Below, in pieces: positions 1-8,245 of a stretch of 64,000 nt of DNA; position 1 is the stretch's first letter; each line of letters begins with the position of its first letter. The stretch is from Synergistaceae bacterium (GTDB lineage: Bacteria > Synergistota > Synergistia > Synergistales > Aminobacteriaceae). A program made the position numbers and the translations under genes. The stretch is from assembly GCA_017451025.1 (NCBI GenBank), contig JAFSSM010000046.1:1-64000 (forward strand), read 5' to 3'. Below the pieces are notes generated by a model, which was given only the letters and a program-made list of their open reading frames with translations, had not been told where the DNA came from and did no database searches.

Positions 1-141
1 CGGCGTAGCTGGCAACTAGGCCGCTAATGCGAAATTATCTTCGACTTTTATTGTTTTGTCCTAAGTTTTACGGGTGATTATAGACTTTCCCCGGCCTGCT
101 CCTTCAGATCCTCCTTCGCGCCGTCGAAACCTGTCGCCCCC
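1..141 (-). ncRNA. ssrA: tmRNA (ssrA), 5' part, cut by window edge
   Basis: Read on the minus strand, the segment opens with GGGGGCGACAGGTTTCGACG, the well-known 5' end of tmRNA. About 80 bases later a short reading frame ends in codons for EDNFALAA and a TAG stop at 16-18, a typical proteolysis tag. The tag probably reads DKTIKVEDNFALAA, because the codon just before Asp (61-63) is a stop. tmRNA rescues stalled ribosomes together with SmpB, whose gene lies just upstream on the same strand. The tRNA-like 3' half lies beyond the left edge. No clear promoter is seen between smpB and this RNA, so co-transcription and processing is likely. The resume codon is inferred. Confidence 0.93.
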
Positions 142-147
142 GTTTTA

Positions 148-178
148 GGGATTAGGGACTAGGGGTTAGGGACTAGGG
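148..178. repeat. 7-bp tandem repeat (NNTAGGG), telomere-like
   Basis: Five runs of three or four G recur with a 7-base period (units ATTAGGG, ACTAGGG, GTTAGGG, ACTAGGG) between smpB and the tmRNA 5' end. The plus strand fits a G-quadruplex pattern with loops of 3-4 bases; the smpB-ssrA transcript would carry the C-rich strand. A related 7-bp repeat occurs at 6221-6248. Confidence 0.75.
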
Positions 179-664
179 CTAATCGTCGTCGTAACGTCCC
201 TTCCCACGAACAGCTCGCGCTATATCTCTCTTAGCCTCCCGGTCCGCTATCATGTCGCGCTTGTCGTGTTCCGCCCGGCCCTTCGCCAACCCTAACTCTA
301 CTTTCGCACGCCTGCCGTCCTTGATGTACACGCTCAACGGGACTAGGGTTAAGCCTTTCTCACGGAGCTTGCTGTTCAAGCGGATAATTTCGTGCCTGTG
401 CATCAATAATTTCCGGTCGCGTTCAGGCTCATGATTATAGTACGTGCCCTTCTCGTAAGGTGAGATATGCACTCCGAACAGCCACAGTTCACCCTTCTCT
501 ATGGATGCATAAGAGTCCTTCAGGTTCAAGTTGCCGTTGCGGACGCTCTTAATCTCCGTGCCGGTCAGGACTATTCCGCATTCAAAGCTGTCGAGTATGA
601 AGTAGTCATGCCTGGCTTTACGGTTCTGAGCTACTGTTTTATCTCTGCTGTTAGGTTTTGACAT
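179..664 (-). CDS. smpB: SsrA-binding protein SmpB
   Basis: The 161-residue product matches SmpB in length and pattern: an N-terminal AQNRKARHDYFI stretch, the core GIVLTGTEIKSVRNG, and a basic C-terminal tail with AEHDKRDMIADREAKRDI. SmpB binds the tRNA-like domain of tmRNA and brings it to stalled ribosomes. Its gene is immediately upstream of ssrA on the same strand, a common pairing. There is no Shine-Dalgarno sequence before the ATG. A promoter-like pair (CTGCAA at 694-699 and ATTTTA at 672-677 as written on the plus strand) would start the RNA at or within a base or two of the ATG, so the mRNA may be leaderless. Confidence 0.97.
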   Translation of the reverse strand: MSKPNSRDKTVAQNRKARHDYFILDSFECGIVLTGTEIKSVRNGNLNLKDSYASIEKGELWLFGVHISPYEKGTYYNHEPERDRKLLMHRHEIIRLNSKLREKGLTLVPLSVYIKDGRRAKVELGLAKGRAEHDKRDMIADREAKRDIARAVRGKGRYDDD

Positions 665-671
665 GAAGGGA

Positions 672-699
672 ATTTTACACTAAATCCTGTTTTCTGCAA
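672..699 (-). promoter_or_regulatory. Probable smpB promoter giving a near-leaderless mRNA
   Basis: On the minus strand TTGCAG (699-694) is followed after 16 bases by TAAAAT (677-672). Only 7 bases separate the -10 box from the smpB ATG, so the start of transcription would fall at the start codon. The -35 box matches the consensus poorly; the -10 box matches well. Confidence 0.5.
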
Positions 700-710
700 G
701 TATTACCCGT

Positions 711-1190
711 TCATGCTCCAAAACTTTCTGCCCATTTCTTCAGAGCAGGCACAGACACTCCAGAACTAAATATCTTGCCTTCACGTATCTCTGCTCCGGG
801 CGCACTGGCCTTCAAGCCTTGTGCCGCACCTCCAAAACCTGACCCCCCAGAAGTCGCAAACAGTATTATCGTCTTGCCGGTGAAGTCATATGCTTCAAGA
901 AATGTGTTGATTATCTTCGGCGCAACGTACCACCATATCGGAAAACCCAGAAAAATAACATCATGCCCCTTTATGTCCGCGTTCTTGTCGGCAAGTTCCG
1001 GACGTGATGATTTATCCTTCATTTCTATGCTGGAGCGCGAACTGGAATTATGCCAGTTCAAATCAGCTGATGTGTATTTCACCGCAGGACGAATCTCGTA
1101 CAAATCTGCTCCTGTTGCGTCAGATAATTTCTTGGCCGCTCCCGCAGTTACTCCGCTCGCAGAAAAATACGCCACAAGTTTATTGCTCAA
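711..1190 (-). CDS. Flavodoxin-family protein
   Basis: A 159-residue protein with the flavodoxin fold. The N-terminal LVAYFSASGVTAGAAKKL is a phosphate-binding loop for FMN, followed by the HDVIFLGFPIWWYVAPKIIN segment that contacts the isoalloxazine ring and by IILFATSGGSGFGG. It resembles the short flavodoxins (flavodoxin_4 type) often annotated as NADPH-linked reductases. The start is a TTG three bases after the stop of the upstream alcohol dehydrogenase; AAGGAGA lies ten bases before it. The two genes therefore form an operon, which suggests a shared role in disposing of reducing power or aldehydes. The substrate cannot be told from sequence. Confidence 0.9.
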   Translation of the reverse strand: MSNKLVAYFSASGVTAGAAKKLSDATGADLYEIRPAVKYTSADLNWHNSSSRSSIEMKDKSSRPELADKNADIKGHDVIFLGFPIWWYVAPKIINTFLEAYDFTGKTIILFATSGGSGFGGAAQGLKASAPGAEIREGKIFSSGVSVPALKKWAESFGA

Positions 1191-1191
1191 T

Positions 1192-2358
1192 CTACATGCT
1201 CTCCTTCAGAACAGCTATTACCTCTTCGCGCGTCAGCTTGCGATAACCGCCATCAAGCAGAAATGTTCCGTCAGCTATACCGTCATACATTTCCGGCGTA
1301 ACTCCAAGCTCCTTAAGGCTCATAACTGCCCCAATCTCGCGCATCCAGCCCTCTAATGCCTTCAGCCCTTCATCTGCAAGAACTTCATCACTCCTGCCCT
1401 CAGGATTAATGCCCCAGACATTCACAGCGAAACGCGCAAACTTCTTGAGGCCGTCGTTCATGATGTGCCTGTAATACGCTAGCGACACTGCAGACAGCGT
1501 CATTCCGTGAGTAGCATTTGTGTACGCTCCGACAGACTGGCCAATCATGTGCACCATCCAGTCCTGAGTTTTCGCCTTGCCGATTAACGTATTGAGTGCC
1601 CATGTCGCAATCCACATGATATTACTGCGCGCCTCATAGTCCTTAGGGTTCTTGACGGCAATTCTTGAACTGGTGATTAACGACCTCATGAGACCTTCAG
1701 CCAAATAATCGCTGGTATTGTCGTCAGTTCCGGAAAAATACTGTTCCATGATGTGGCTCATAATGTCGAAAAAACCTGCAATCATCTGGTACGCCGGAAG
1801 GGTGAAAGTGTATTCGGGGTTGAGTATCGAGAATTTCGGGAAGACATTATCGCCGAAGACGTGGCCGATTTTGAGTTTCTGGGCATGATTGGTGATGACG
1901 CTTCCGCCGTTCATTTCGCTTCCTGTTCCGACCATAGTTAGGACGCATCCCACAGGAATAATTTTGCACTCTGGCTCTTCCATTTTGAGGAAATATTTTT
2001 CCCACGCGTCGCCGTCATAGTGAGCGGAGACGGACACGGCTTTAGCGTAATCGCACACGGACCCGCCGCCGGCGGCTAGGATGAGGTCGATGTTGCGGTT
2101 GCGGGCTAAAATTGCGCCTTCGCGGAGTTTGTCGGAGGTGGGGTTGGACATTACGCCGGGGAGTTCGGTGATATTTTTGCGGCAGTGTGAGAGGATGGAG
2201 ACTAATTCGTCGTAGAGGCCGGATTTTTTGATGGAGCCTGAGCCGTAGGTGAGCAGGACATTGGGGCCGTAATTTTCGAGTTCCTGGCCAAGTGAGCTTA
2301 ATGCGTTTTTCCCGAAGTACAAGCGCGTCGGGTTTGAGTACATGAAATCGCCTAACAT
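1192..2358 (-). CDS. Iron-containing alcohol dehydrogenase (YqhD/BDH type)
   Basis: A 388-residue group III alcohol dehydrogenase. It begins MLGDFMYSNPTRLYFG, has the nucleotide-binding AAGGGSVCDYAKAVSV, and the metal ligands appear as Asp and His in FFDIMSHIMEQY and two His in MVHMIGQSVGAYTNATHGM. It resembles NADPH-dependent butanol and aldehyde reductases such as YqhD and BdhA, which reduce aldehydes to alcohols in the cytoplasm. The ATG at 2358 is preferred over an upstream in-frame start at 2415 because AAAGGAGG lies seven bases before it and the family begins here. It is followed at once by a flavodoxin gene. Confidence 0.93.
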   Translation of the reverse strand: MLGDFMYSNPTRLYFGKNALSSLGQELENYGPNVLLTYGSGSIKKSGLYDELVSILSHCRKNITELPGVMSNPTSDKLREGAILARNRNIDLILAAGGGSVCDYAKAVSVSAHYDGDAWEKYFLKMEEPECKIIPVGCVLTMVGTGSEMNGGSVITNHAQKLKIGHVFGDNVFPKFSILNPEYTFTLPAYQMIAGFFDIMSHIMEQYFSGTDDNTSDYLAEGLMRSLITSSRIAVKNPKDYEARSNIMWIATWALNTLIGKAKTQDWMVHMIGQSVGAYTNATHGMTLSAVSLAYYRHIMNDGLKKFARFAVNVWGINPEGRSDEVLADEGLKALEGWMREIGAVMSLKELGVTPEMYDGIADGTFLLDGGYRKLTREEVIAVLKESM

Positions 2359-2475
2359 AAAGCATTCCTCCTTTGAATAACAGAATAATAGCATACTCAA
2401 CTCGGCTTCAGGCAAAACTAGAACATGATATTATTTGCATGTCAATTTTCCCATGAAAGGAGATACTGGTTTATT

Positions 2476-2925
2476 ATGAAAGTCATTCTCAAGTCTGACG
2501 TATCCAAGCTCGGAAAATCTGGAGCTTTAATCGACGTAAGCGACGGCCACGCAAGAAATTTCCTTATCCCTAAAGGCCTGGCAGTAGAAGCTACACCCGG
2601 AAAAATGGCAGAGTGGAAAGCCGAACAGGCCAGGCTCAAAGCCAAAGACGATAAGAACAGGCAATCAGCACTCGAACTCCAGAAAAAACTTCAGGGCAGA
2701 AGCATAACTATTGAGGGCAGAGCAGGCGAAAACGGAAAGCTCTTCGGAAGCATCACTGCCGCACAAATCGCAGAAGCCCTCGAAGCACAGCACGGCCTCC
2801 AGAATTTCGACAAGCGGGACGTAAAACTCGATGAGCCTGTCAAGAATGCCGGAAACTTCAAGTTCTCAATCAAGCTCTACCCTGGCATTCAGGCTGATAT
2901 GACACTCACCGTTACGGTTTCATGA
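2476..2925 (+). CDS. rplI: 50S ribosomal protein L9
   Basis: The 149-residue product starts MKVILKSDVSKLGKSG, the signature N-terminal rRNA-binding domain of L9, followed by the long linking helix and a C-terminal domain. Earlier in-frame start codons exist, but the family always begins MKVIL. AAAGGAG lies 13 bases before the ATG, a long spacing seen for several genes in this window. The stop overlaps the dnaB start (ATGA), so the two are translationally coupled. The usual upstream rpsF, ssb and rpsR are not present here. Confidence 0.97.
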   Translation: MKVILKSDVSKLGKSGALIDVSDGHARNFLIPKGLAVEATPGKMAEWKAEQARLKAKDDKNRQSALELQKKLQGRSITIEGRAGENGKLFGSITAAQIAEALEAQHGLQNFDKRDVKLDEPVKNAGNFKFSIKLYPGIQADMTLTVTVS

Positions 2926-4262
2926 GTGCCGAAAAATTACCGCCGTTCAGCCTCGAAGCGGAACGTGCAGTACTTGGAGCCTGTATCGTCGACCGCGAAG
3001 CTCTGGGTACTGCAATTGAGATACTCAAGCCTGACGACTTCTACGAGAGCAGCAGCAGGATTCTATTCGAGACACTCATCAACTTATACATGTCGAATAC
3101 GCCTGCCGATTATGTTACTCTCGAAGCTGAACTCAAGAATAAAGGCATGTTCGACAGGCTTGGCGGAAAATCATTTATCACATCCCTCGTGGCTGGCGTA
3201 ACCGTTGCCGCTAACGTGAAATATCATGCTGACATCGTCCGCGATTGCGCAATCCGCCGCCGCATAATCACCGCCTCAGAAAAAATCCAGTACTTGGCCT
3301 ATGATTACACCAAGACACCGCAGGAAATTCTTGGTGAAGCCGAAAAGCTATTATTTGATGCGGGACAGAACAGGAATTCGGGCGATTTTCGGCACGTCAG
3401 CGAAATTATTGGTTCTGTCTTTGTGGAAATCGAGGATAAGCTCAACAATAATAATACTCATATTGCCGGCTACCCAACCGGTTTTAACGACCTAGACAGC
3501 TTCACCGGCGGGCTCCAGCCCGGCAGTCTCAACATCATAGCCGCCCGGCCTTCAATGGGCAAAACTGCCTTTGCGTTGAATATCGCACAATTCGGCGGAG
3601 GTACCTCTAATCCGCCGGTGCTGATATTCAGCCTGGAAATGCCCTCCGAACACCTCGTCCAGAGAATGATTGCCGCCCAGTCCGGCGTCAACCTCTCACG
3701 CCTCGCTAACGGCACGTTCGACACAACACAGTTCAGCCGGGTCCGCGAAGCCTGCGACATTCTGGCCAGACGCAACATCTACATCAACGACGCTACGCAG
3801 TTGACCGGAATGGACTTTCTAGCACGGTGCAGACAGTTCAAGACGCGCCATCCCGACCTTGCACTCGTGATAGTGGATTATCTGCAGTTGATGACCAGCG
3901 GAGAACGCAGACAGGAAGGCCGCCAGCAGGAAGTCAGCGACATATCGCGAATGCTGAAGGTTTCTGCAAGGGAGATGAACTGCCCGGTGATTGCGTTATC
4001 CCAGTTGTCGCGTGAGGCAGAGAAGCGCACGGACAAGAAGCCCCAGTTGTCGGACCTGCGCGATTCCGGAGCGATTGAGCAGGACGCGGACGTAGTTATG
4101 ATGTTGTTCCGTGAGGACTATTACTCCGAGAACGAGAACAACGACCTGAAGGACAGCAAAGCAGATATCCGCATAGCGAAGAACCGAAACGGCAGTACAG
4201 GAGTGTTTAACCTGACGTTCCGGCGTGAAATAACTCGTTTCCTGAATTTTGGCGAGGACTAA
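2922..4262 (+). CDS. dnaB: Replicative DNA helicase DnaB
   Basis: A 446-residue protein with the N-terminal DnaB helical domain (PFSLEAERAVLGACI) and a C-terminal RecA-like motor. The Walker A motif is ARPSMGKTAFALN near residue 210, Walker B is LVIVDYLQLM, and the DRDSGAIEQDAD-like segment reads LSDLRDSGAIEQDADVV. DnaB unwinds DNA at the replication fork as a hexamer. The rplI-dnaB order is widespread in bacteria. The start overlaps the rplI stop by four bases. No intein is present: the motor domain is uninterrupted. Confidence 0.98.
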   Translation: MSAEKLPPFSLEAERAVLGACIVDREALGTAIEILKPDDFYESSSRILFETLINLYMSNTPADYVTLEAELKNKGMFDRLGGKSFITSLVAGVTVAANVKYHADIVRDCAIRRRIITASEKIQYLAYDYTKTPQEILGEAEKLLFDAGQNRNSGDFRHVSEIIGSVFVEIEDKLNNNNTHIAGYPTGFNDLDSFTGGLQPGSLNIIAARPSMGKTAFALNIAQFGGGTSNPPVLIFSLEMPSEHLVQRMIAAQSGVNLSRLANGTFDTTQFSRVREACDILARRNIYINDATQLTGMDFLARCRQFKTRHPDLALVIVDYLQLMTSGERRQEGRQQEVSDISRMLKVSAREMNCPVIALSQLSREAEKRTDKKPQLSDLRDSGAIEQDADVVMMLFREDYYSENENNDLKDSKADIRIAKNRNGSTGVFNLTFRREITRFLNFGED

Positions 4263-4270
4263 TCATGAAG

Positions 4271-4290
4271 GGGGGAAGCACTTTTCCCCC
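4271..4290. terminator. Hairpin between convergent dnaB and the MacB-like gene
   Basis: GGGGGAA (4271-4277) pairs with TTCCCCC (4284-4290) around a 6-base loop, in the 33-base gap between two converging genes. No strong T run follows on either strand, so termination is inferred mainly from position. Confidence 0.45.
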
Positions 4291-4295
4291 TCCCT

Positions 4296-5516
4296 TTATT
4301 CTGTTCTAAGTGCGTCAATCGGGTCAAGGTTAGAGGCTTTCCATGCCGGCCAGAACCCGAACAGCACCCCCACAAATCCGCTGAACCCCGCCGCAAGCAC
4401 TATAGACTGCATAGAAATTACGGTCTGCCACGAAAACATAGCCGTTACCGCCTTCGACAACCCTATTCCTATCCCAATTCCTATTGCCCCGCCCAACAAC
4501 GACAGCACTACCGCCTCCGTCAAGAACTGCACGCGGACATTGCTCGGCCTCGCTCCGACCGCCATCCTGATACCGATTTCCCTTGTGCGCTCACTCACTG
4601 ACACCAGCATAATATTCATGATACCTATTCCCCCTACCAACAGCGATATTGACGCTACTGCTCCTAACAGCATACTCATTACGTTTGCTGTGCTGGCCAT
4701 GCTCTCCTGCACTTCGGTCAAGTTTCTTACCTGAAAATCATTCTCCACTCCTTCGGTTAGCCTGTGTCTCTGCCGCAATAACGACGTAATTTCTTGCTCT
4801 GCAGTTGTCATAGAATCTCTGTCTTTTGCCTGGACGTTAATTCGCCTCACCGTGTCAACTCTGGTCCCTGCACGCACAAGCCTTCTTTGCGCAGTAGTTA
4901 CCGGCACCAGAATAAAATCGTCCTGGTCCTGCCCCCAAGAGTTAGCGCCCTTTTTCGTGGTCATTCCTACAACCTGAAACGGAATGCTCTTAATCCTGAT
5001 TGTTGCGTCTATTGGGTCAGAATACCCGAATAATTCTGTTGCGACGGTCTGGCCGATTACGCATACTTTTGCACCACTGCGCACGTCTTGTTCCGTGAAC
5101 ATTGCCCCTGCTGCAATTTCCCAGTTCCTAACCTGCAAGATGTCGGGTGTAGTGCCTGTTACGCTGGTGTTCCAGTTGGAATTGCCGTAAATTATCTGCG
5201 CAGAAGCATTGACTTCCGGAGCAGTACGAGCCACCGAAAATGTCTCACTCGCCAGAGCATTCGAGTCATCGAGGGTCAGCGATTCACCGCTTCCTGCGGC
5301 ACCTCTTGCTCCCGTAGAATTAGGCGGTGCGGGCATTACGATAATCATGTTTGACCCGAAACCGGCAAGGGCACTTTCAACCTGTTGTGCGGCTCCGCGC
5401 CCGATTGCTACCATTGTGATAACTGCTCCTACACCGATAATTATTCCCAGCATTGTTAGAAGGGAACGTGTCCTGTTGCTCATGAGAGAGCGCAGGGCTG
5501 TTTTGAACACTTCCAT
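4296..5516 (-). CDS. MacB/FtsX-type ABC transporter permease, orphan
   Basis: A 406-residue integral membrane protein of the MacB permease family. A first membrane segment near residues 18-42 (LLTMLGIIIGVGAVITMVA) is followed by a periplasmic MacB-PCD domain of about 230 residues. Three C-terminal membrane segments follow, including LVGGIGIMNIMLVSVSERTREIG, the family's hallmark FtsX region. Such permeases work with an ATPase (MacB/LolD type) and often a membrane-fusion protein, exporting lipoproteins, peptides or antibiotics. Neither partner lies next to it here. The ATG at 5516 is preferred over the TTG just before it because AGGTGA lies seven bases upstream. The substrate is unknown. Confidence 0.9.
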   Translation of the reverse strand: MEVFKTALRSLMSNRTRSLLTMLGIIIGVGAVITMVAIGRGAAQQVESALAGFGSNMIIVMPAPPNSTGARGAAGSGESLTLDDSNALASETFSVARTAPEVNASAQIIYGNSNWNTSVTGTTPDILQVRNWEIAAGAMFTEQDVRSGAKVCVIGQTVATELFGYSDPIDATIRIKSIPFQVVGMTTKKGANSWGQDQDDFILVPVTTAQRRLVRAGTRVDTVRRINVQAKDRDSMTTAEQEITSLLRQRHRLTEGVENDFQVRNLTEVQESMASTANVMSMLLGAVASISLLVGGIGIMNIMLVSVSERTREIGIRMAVGARPSNVRVQFLTEAVVLSLLGGAIGIGIGIGLSKAVTAMFSWQTVISMQSIVLAAGFSGFVGVLFGFWPAWKASNLDPIDALRTE

Positions 5517-5553
5517 CAAAAAATCACCTCTGCATAATTGTGATTAAGAATAA

Positions 5554-5562
5554 TGTTATAAT
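5554..5562 (+). promoter_or_regulatory. Extended -10 promoter for the PH-like gene
   Basis: TGTTATAAT matches the extended -10 consensus exactly and lies 45 bases before the start codon at 5608. No good -35 box is seen, as is usual for extended -10 promoters. Confidence 0.5.
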
Positions 5563-5607
5563 ACCCTCAATTCATGAATATATTATTTAGGAGGAAAATT
5601 TATCGTT

Positions 5608-6156
5608 ATGGAACCAGTCTATAAGTACTATAAGCCCGCATTCAGGAGCTTTTACAGAAATTTCCTGCTTATGCTTTTGCTTGCTGTTCTCGCCGGAGTT
5701 CTGCACTATTTCAAGTCCGGTGCCTCATGGCTCAAATGGATGTGGATAGCTGTTGCAGTAGTCGAGGTGCTAGCATTCCTGTACATAGTGGTCAAGCGCG
5801 CAACAATGTCCCTTATACTGCGCGACAATCCCGACAAGGCGGAGGACCAGGAAGTAGCGTTTATAGTATGCCATCCGTTAAAGCCGTTCAGCTCAGATTT
5901 TCGTGAATCAGTGGAAATCGGGTTAGCCAACATAGTGCATATAAAGATGGGACAAACATTGATGCAGACAATGCTGAACATCGGCGATATAGTCATCACA
6001 TCGTCCGGGACGGGCACAGAGGAAATTCACGCACACAACATTCCTAATCCGCAGGCAGTCCGCGATGAAATTCAGGTACACGCCCGCAAGTACACGATGC
6101 CTTCACAGCCTTCTGCTCCTGCTGCTCCAGTTGTTGCGACAGCACCCGAAGCATAA
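5608..6156 (+). CDS. Membrane protein with bacterial PH-like domain
   Basis: A 182-residue protein with two predicted membrane segments near residues 17-36 (FLLMLLLAVLAGVLHYF) and 43-62 (LKWMWIAVAVVEVLAFLYIV), then a domain of about 95 residues. That domain ends in ...IGDIVITSSGTGTEEIHAHN followed by IPNPQAVRDEI, the pattern of bacterial PH (bPH2/YdbS-like) domains, whose last strand is followed by a helix starting near Asn-Pro. The tail is rich in Pro and Ala. It stands alone with its own promoter and terminator. AGGAGG lies 13 bases before the ATG. Function is unknown; such proteins are commonly envelope-associated. Confidence 0.72.
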   Translation: MEPVYKYYKPAFRSFYRNFLLMLLLAVLAGVLHYFKSGASWLKWMWIAVAVVEVLAFLYIVVKRATMSLILRDNPDKAEDQEVAFIVCHPLKPFSSDFRESVEIGLANIVHIKMGQTLMQTMLNIGDIVITSSGTGTEEIHAHNIPNPQAVRDEIQVHARKYTMPSQPSAPAAPVVATAPEA

Positions 6157-6175
6157 ATAACTTTGCGCAAAGAAC

Positions 6176-6216
6176 GAGGGAAACCCGCCCAAAAAGCGAG
6201 CTTCCCTCTATTTTTT
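6176..6216 (+). terminator. Intrinsic terminator after the PH-like gene
   Basis: GAGGGAA (6176-6182) pairs with TTCCCTC (6202-6208), with further pairing possible inside the loop, followed by TTTTTT at 6211-6216. It also lies beyond the 3' end of the converging histidine kinase gene. Confidence 0.75.
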
Positions 6217-6220
6217 ACAA

Positions 6221-6248
6221 CCCCTAACCCCTAACCCCTCTTTACCCC
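6221..6248 (-). repeat. 7-bp telomere-like repeat and G-quadruplex motif at the kinase gene end
   Basis: The plus strand reads C4-TAA-C4-TAA-C4-TCTTTA-C4, so the minus strand and the kinase mRNA carry four G4 runs across the stop codon. The 7-base unit TTAGGGG is close to the units at 148-178. Confidence 0.7.
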
Positions 6249-8119
6249 TTCTTCAGGTATGACCGCAAAATCTTCATCATCTCTTCACTCTTAAACGGCT
6301 TGGGCAGATAATCATCAAACCCTTCCGCGATATATTCATTCCGCGCATTTGTCCCAGCGTTAGCCGTCAGTGCTATATACTTTGTGTCCGGCGAATGCTT
6401 CTTCGCGTGCTTCAACGTCTCTATTCCGTCCATACCGGGCATCTTGTGGTCCAGAAACACCAGGTCGTAATGCTTCTTCTTCATCATTTCGAGCGCATCT
6501 TCCCCGCTCTCCGAAGTGTCTATCTCAGCCTCCGAAGTCTTCAGCATTCCCTTAGCCACGACCAGATTTACAGGAGTATCATCCACCACAAGAATCTTAG
6601 CCTCCGGCCACACCGCAGGTCCCATATCTTCCTCCGGTTCTTCCGGACTGCTCACAGCCTGGTTGCTCAAAAATTCCTCGTATTCCTGAAGCGTCATGCT
6701 CTTGTTCAATCCCCCAGCCGCCAGCCTCTGCGGAACTTCCAGCGTAAATTTTGATCCCCTGCCGTATTCACTGTCGAGGCTTATGTGTCCGTTCATAATG
6801 TCTGCAATATTCTTGACCAGCGTCAACCCAAGTCCGGCCCCCAGAATATGCCTTGTCTCCTGAATATTTACGCGCTCGAACGGCTCGTAAATTTTGTTCA
6901 GGTCCTCCTTGCGCATACCTATTCCCGTATCCTCAACGGAAAATTTCATGATTATTGCCGTGTTCTCCCTGCGCTCGCCGGAAACTTCCAGCGTAATGCT
7001 TCCCTTCTGCGTGTACTTGGCCGCATTCCCCAAAAGGTTAATGAGTGCCTGCTTCAGCCTCAGAACATCTCCGTGAAGGTGTTCCGGTAAATTCTTGTCA
7101 GCTTTCAGTATGAACTTCAGGGATTTTTCGCGTGCCTGCTCGCCCTTAATGTTTTTCGTCATGTACGCCTCGCATTCCTTGAGTAGTTCCCACAGATGAT
7201 AGTCCGACTCGTACAAGTCCATTTTGCCCGCCTCAATCTTCGAGATGTCCAGAATGTTATTCACGAGCGATAGCAGGTATTCACCGGCATCCTTGATGTT
7301 CAAAGCCGCACTTCGCGATTCAGGGTCAGGGTTCTCCGCAAGAATCATGTCGTTAATTCCAAGTATAGCGTTCATTGGAGTGCGTATCTCGTGTGATGTG
7401 CTGGCCAGAAAGTTGCTCTTGGCCTTGTTCGCAACCGTTGCCCGCTGAATGGACTTCTCTGCTCTGATACGTGCTTCGTCAATCTCCATGTGTGCGGTGA
7501 TTAGCTGTCTGTATGTCGGAGCTTCCAGGTAGAAGAACGTGAACATAAGCATCATAGTAGCGACCGTATACACAAGCGGTACATTCTGGCTGAACAGGTA
7601 TTGCAGGATGAACGAGTCAATCAGGAGGATAAACAGTACGTTCATAACGATGAACTGGCCGTTGCCGTAATAATGCTGATACACGAGCTGAAGGATGAAC
7701 CCCTCAGTAACGAAGATTATTGCGAAGCCCGGCGAAAATATCATGTAGAGTTTGCCGTCAGTCCTGAGCAGGAAAAGCAGCACCAGACTCACGCACAGCA
7801 GGAAGAAGTTTATATCGATGAGCCGCTTTGACCCCGTTCTGGTACAGGCCGCAACATAAGCCATCAGGCAGTAAGCGTTGATGTTTATCAATGCGTAGAA
7901 CATCTTGGTGTAAACCGTAACAGACTTCATGTCGGTGAAAAGCTCAAGCCCCGCCTCAAAACATGCCGCAAAAAGCGTAGACACCACAAGCAGCAGAAAC
8001 CGCCTGTTAATCTCTGAGGTAGTGGCCATCCTTCCGCCCAGAAACACGGACAGCACTAACAGAAAGGGTATTACGGTCAGCTCGAGCCACGCTCCGCTGA
8101 GGTTGTTCATAACAAACAT
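6242..8119 (-). CDS. Hybrid sensor histidine kinase with receiver domain
   Basis: A 625-residue membrane kinase. Residues 1-200 contain about seven hydrophobic segments forming a membrane sensor. A HisKA domain follows with the phospho-acceptor His at about 243 (STSHEIRTPMN), then an HATPase domain with N box (LINLLGNAAKYT), G1 box (VEDTGIGM) and G2 box (LGAGLGLTLV). A C-terminal receiver domain has the acidic pair in ILVVDDTPVN, the phosphorylated Asp in VFLDHKMPGMDG and the Lys in YLPKPF. There is no separate response regulator nearby and no Hpt domain in the protein. The start at 8119 is chosen because AAGGAG precedes it by 13 bases; longer in-frame reading would overlap the divergent transporter promoter. 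The signal is unknown. Confidence 0.92.
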   Translation of the reverse strand: MFVMNNLSGAWLELTVIPFLLVLSVFLGGRMATTSEINRRFLLLVVSTLFAACFEAGLELFTDMKSVTVYTKMFYALININAYCLMAYVAACTRTGSKRLIDINFFLLCVSLVLLFLLRTDGKLYMIFSPGFAIIFVTEGFILQLVYQHYYGNGQFIVMNVLFILLIDSFILQYLFSQNVPLVYTVATMMLMFTFFYLEAPTYRQLITAHMEIDEARIRAEKSIQRATVANKAKSNFLASTSHEIRTPMNAILGINDMILAENPDPESRSAALNIKDAGEYLLSLVNNILDISKIEAGKMDLYESDYHLWELLKECEAYMTKNIKGEQAREKSLKFILKADKNLPEHLHGDVLRLKQALINLLGNAAKYTQKGSITLEVSGERRENTAIIMKFSVEDTGIGMRKEDLNKIYEPFERVNIQETRHILGAGLGLTLVKNIADIMNGHISLDSEYGRGSKFTLEVPQRLAAGGLNKSMTLQEYEEFLSNQAVSSPEEPEEDMGPAVWPEAKILVVDDTPVNLVVAKGMLKTSEAEIDTSESGEDALEMMKKKHYDLVFLDHKMPGMDGIETLKHAKKHSPDTKYIALTANAGTNARNEYIAEGFDDYLPKPFKSEEMMKILRSYLKKG

Positions 8120-8196
8120 GAAAATTCCGAAGCTCCTTCGCAAATTATTGTTGTATGCATAAATTGTAGTATAGCATTCAGAAAGTTTGTGCATGA

Positions 8197-8202
8197 TATA
8201 AT
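8197..8202 (+). promoter_or_regulatory. Possible -10 box for the APC permease pair
   Basis: TATAAT, a perfect -10 hexamer, lies 43 bases before the ATG at 8246. No convincing -35 box is found at 16-18 bases upstream, so the call rests on the -10 alone. Confidence 0.4.
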
Positions 8203-8245
8203 TCACGCACATATTCCCAAAACAAAGGACAGTCCTTCACAAATT

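Noticed and set aside
775-1356. 193-codon plus-strand open frame opposite the flavodoxin and alcohol dehydrogenase genes
   Set aside because: It is the antisense of two well-supported genes and has no protein similarity or ribosome site.
8120-8212. Longer start (8212) or an AUU start (8125) for the histidine kinase
   Set aside because: The long form would overlap the divergent transporter's promoter region. An AUU start would give better spacing, but no family alignment demands it, and the ATG at 8119 with 13-base spacing matches other genes here.
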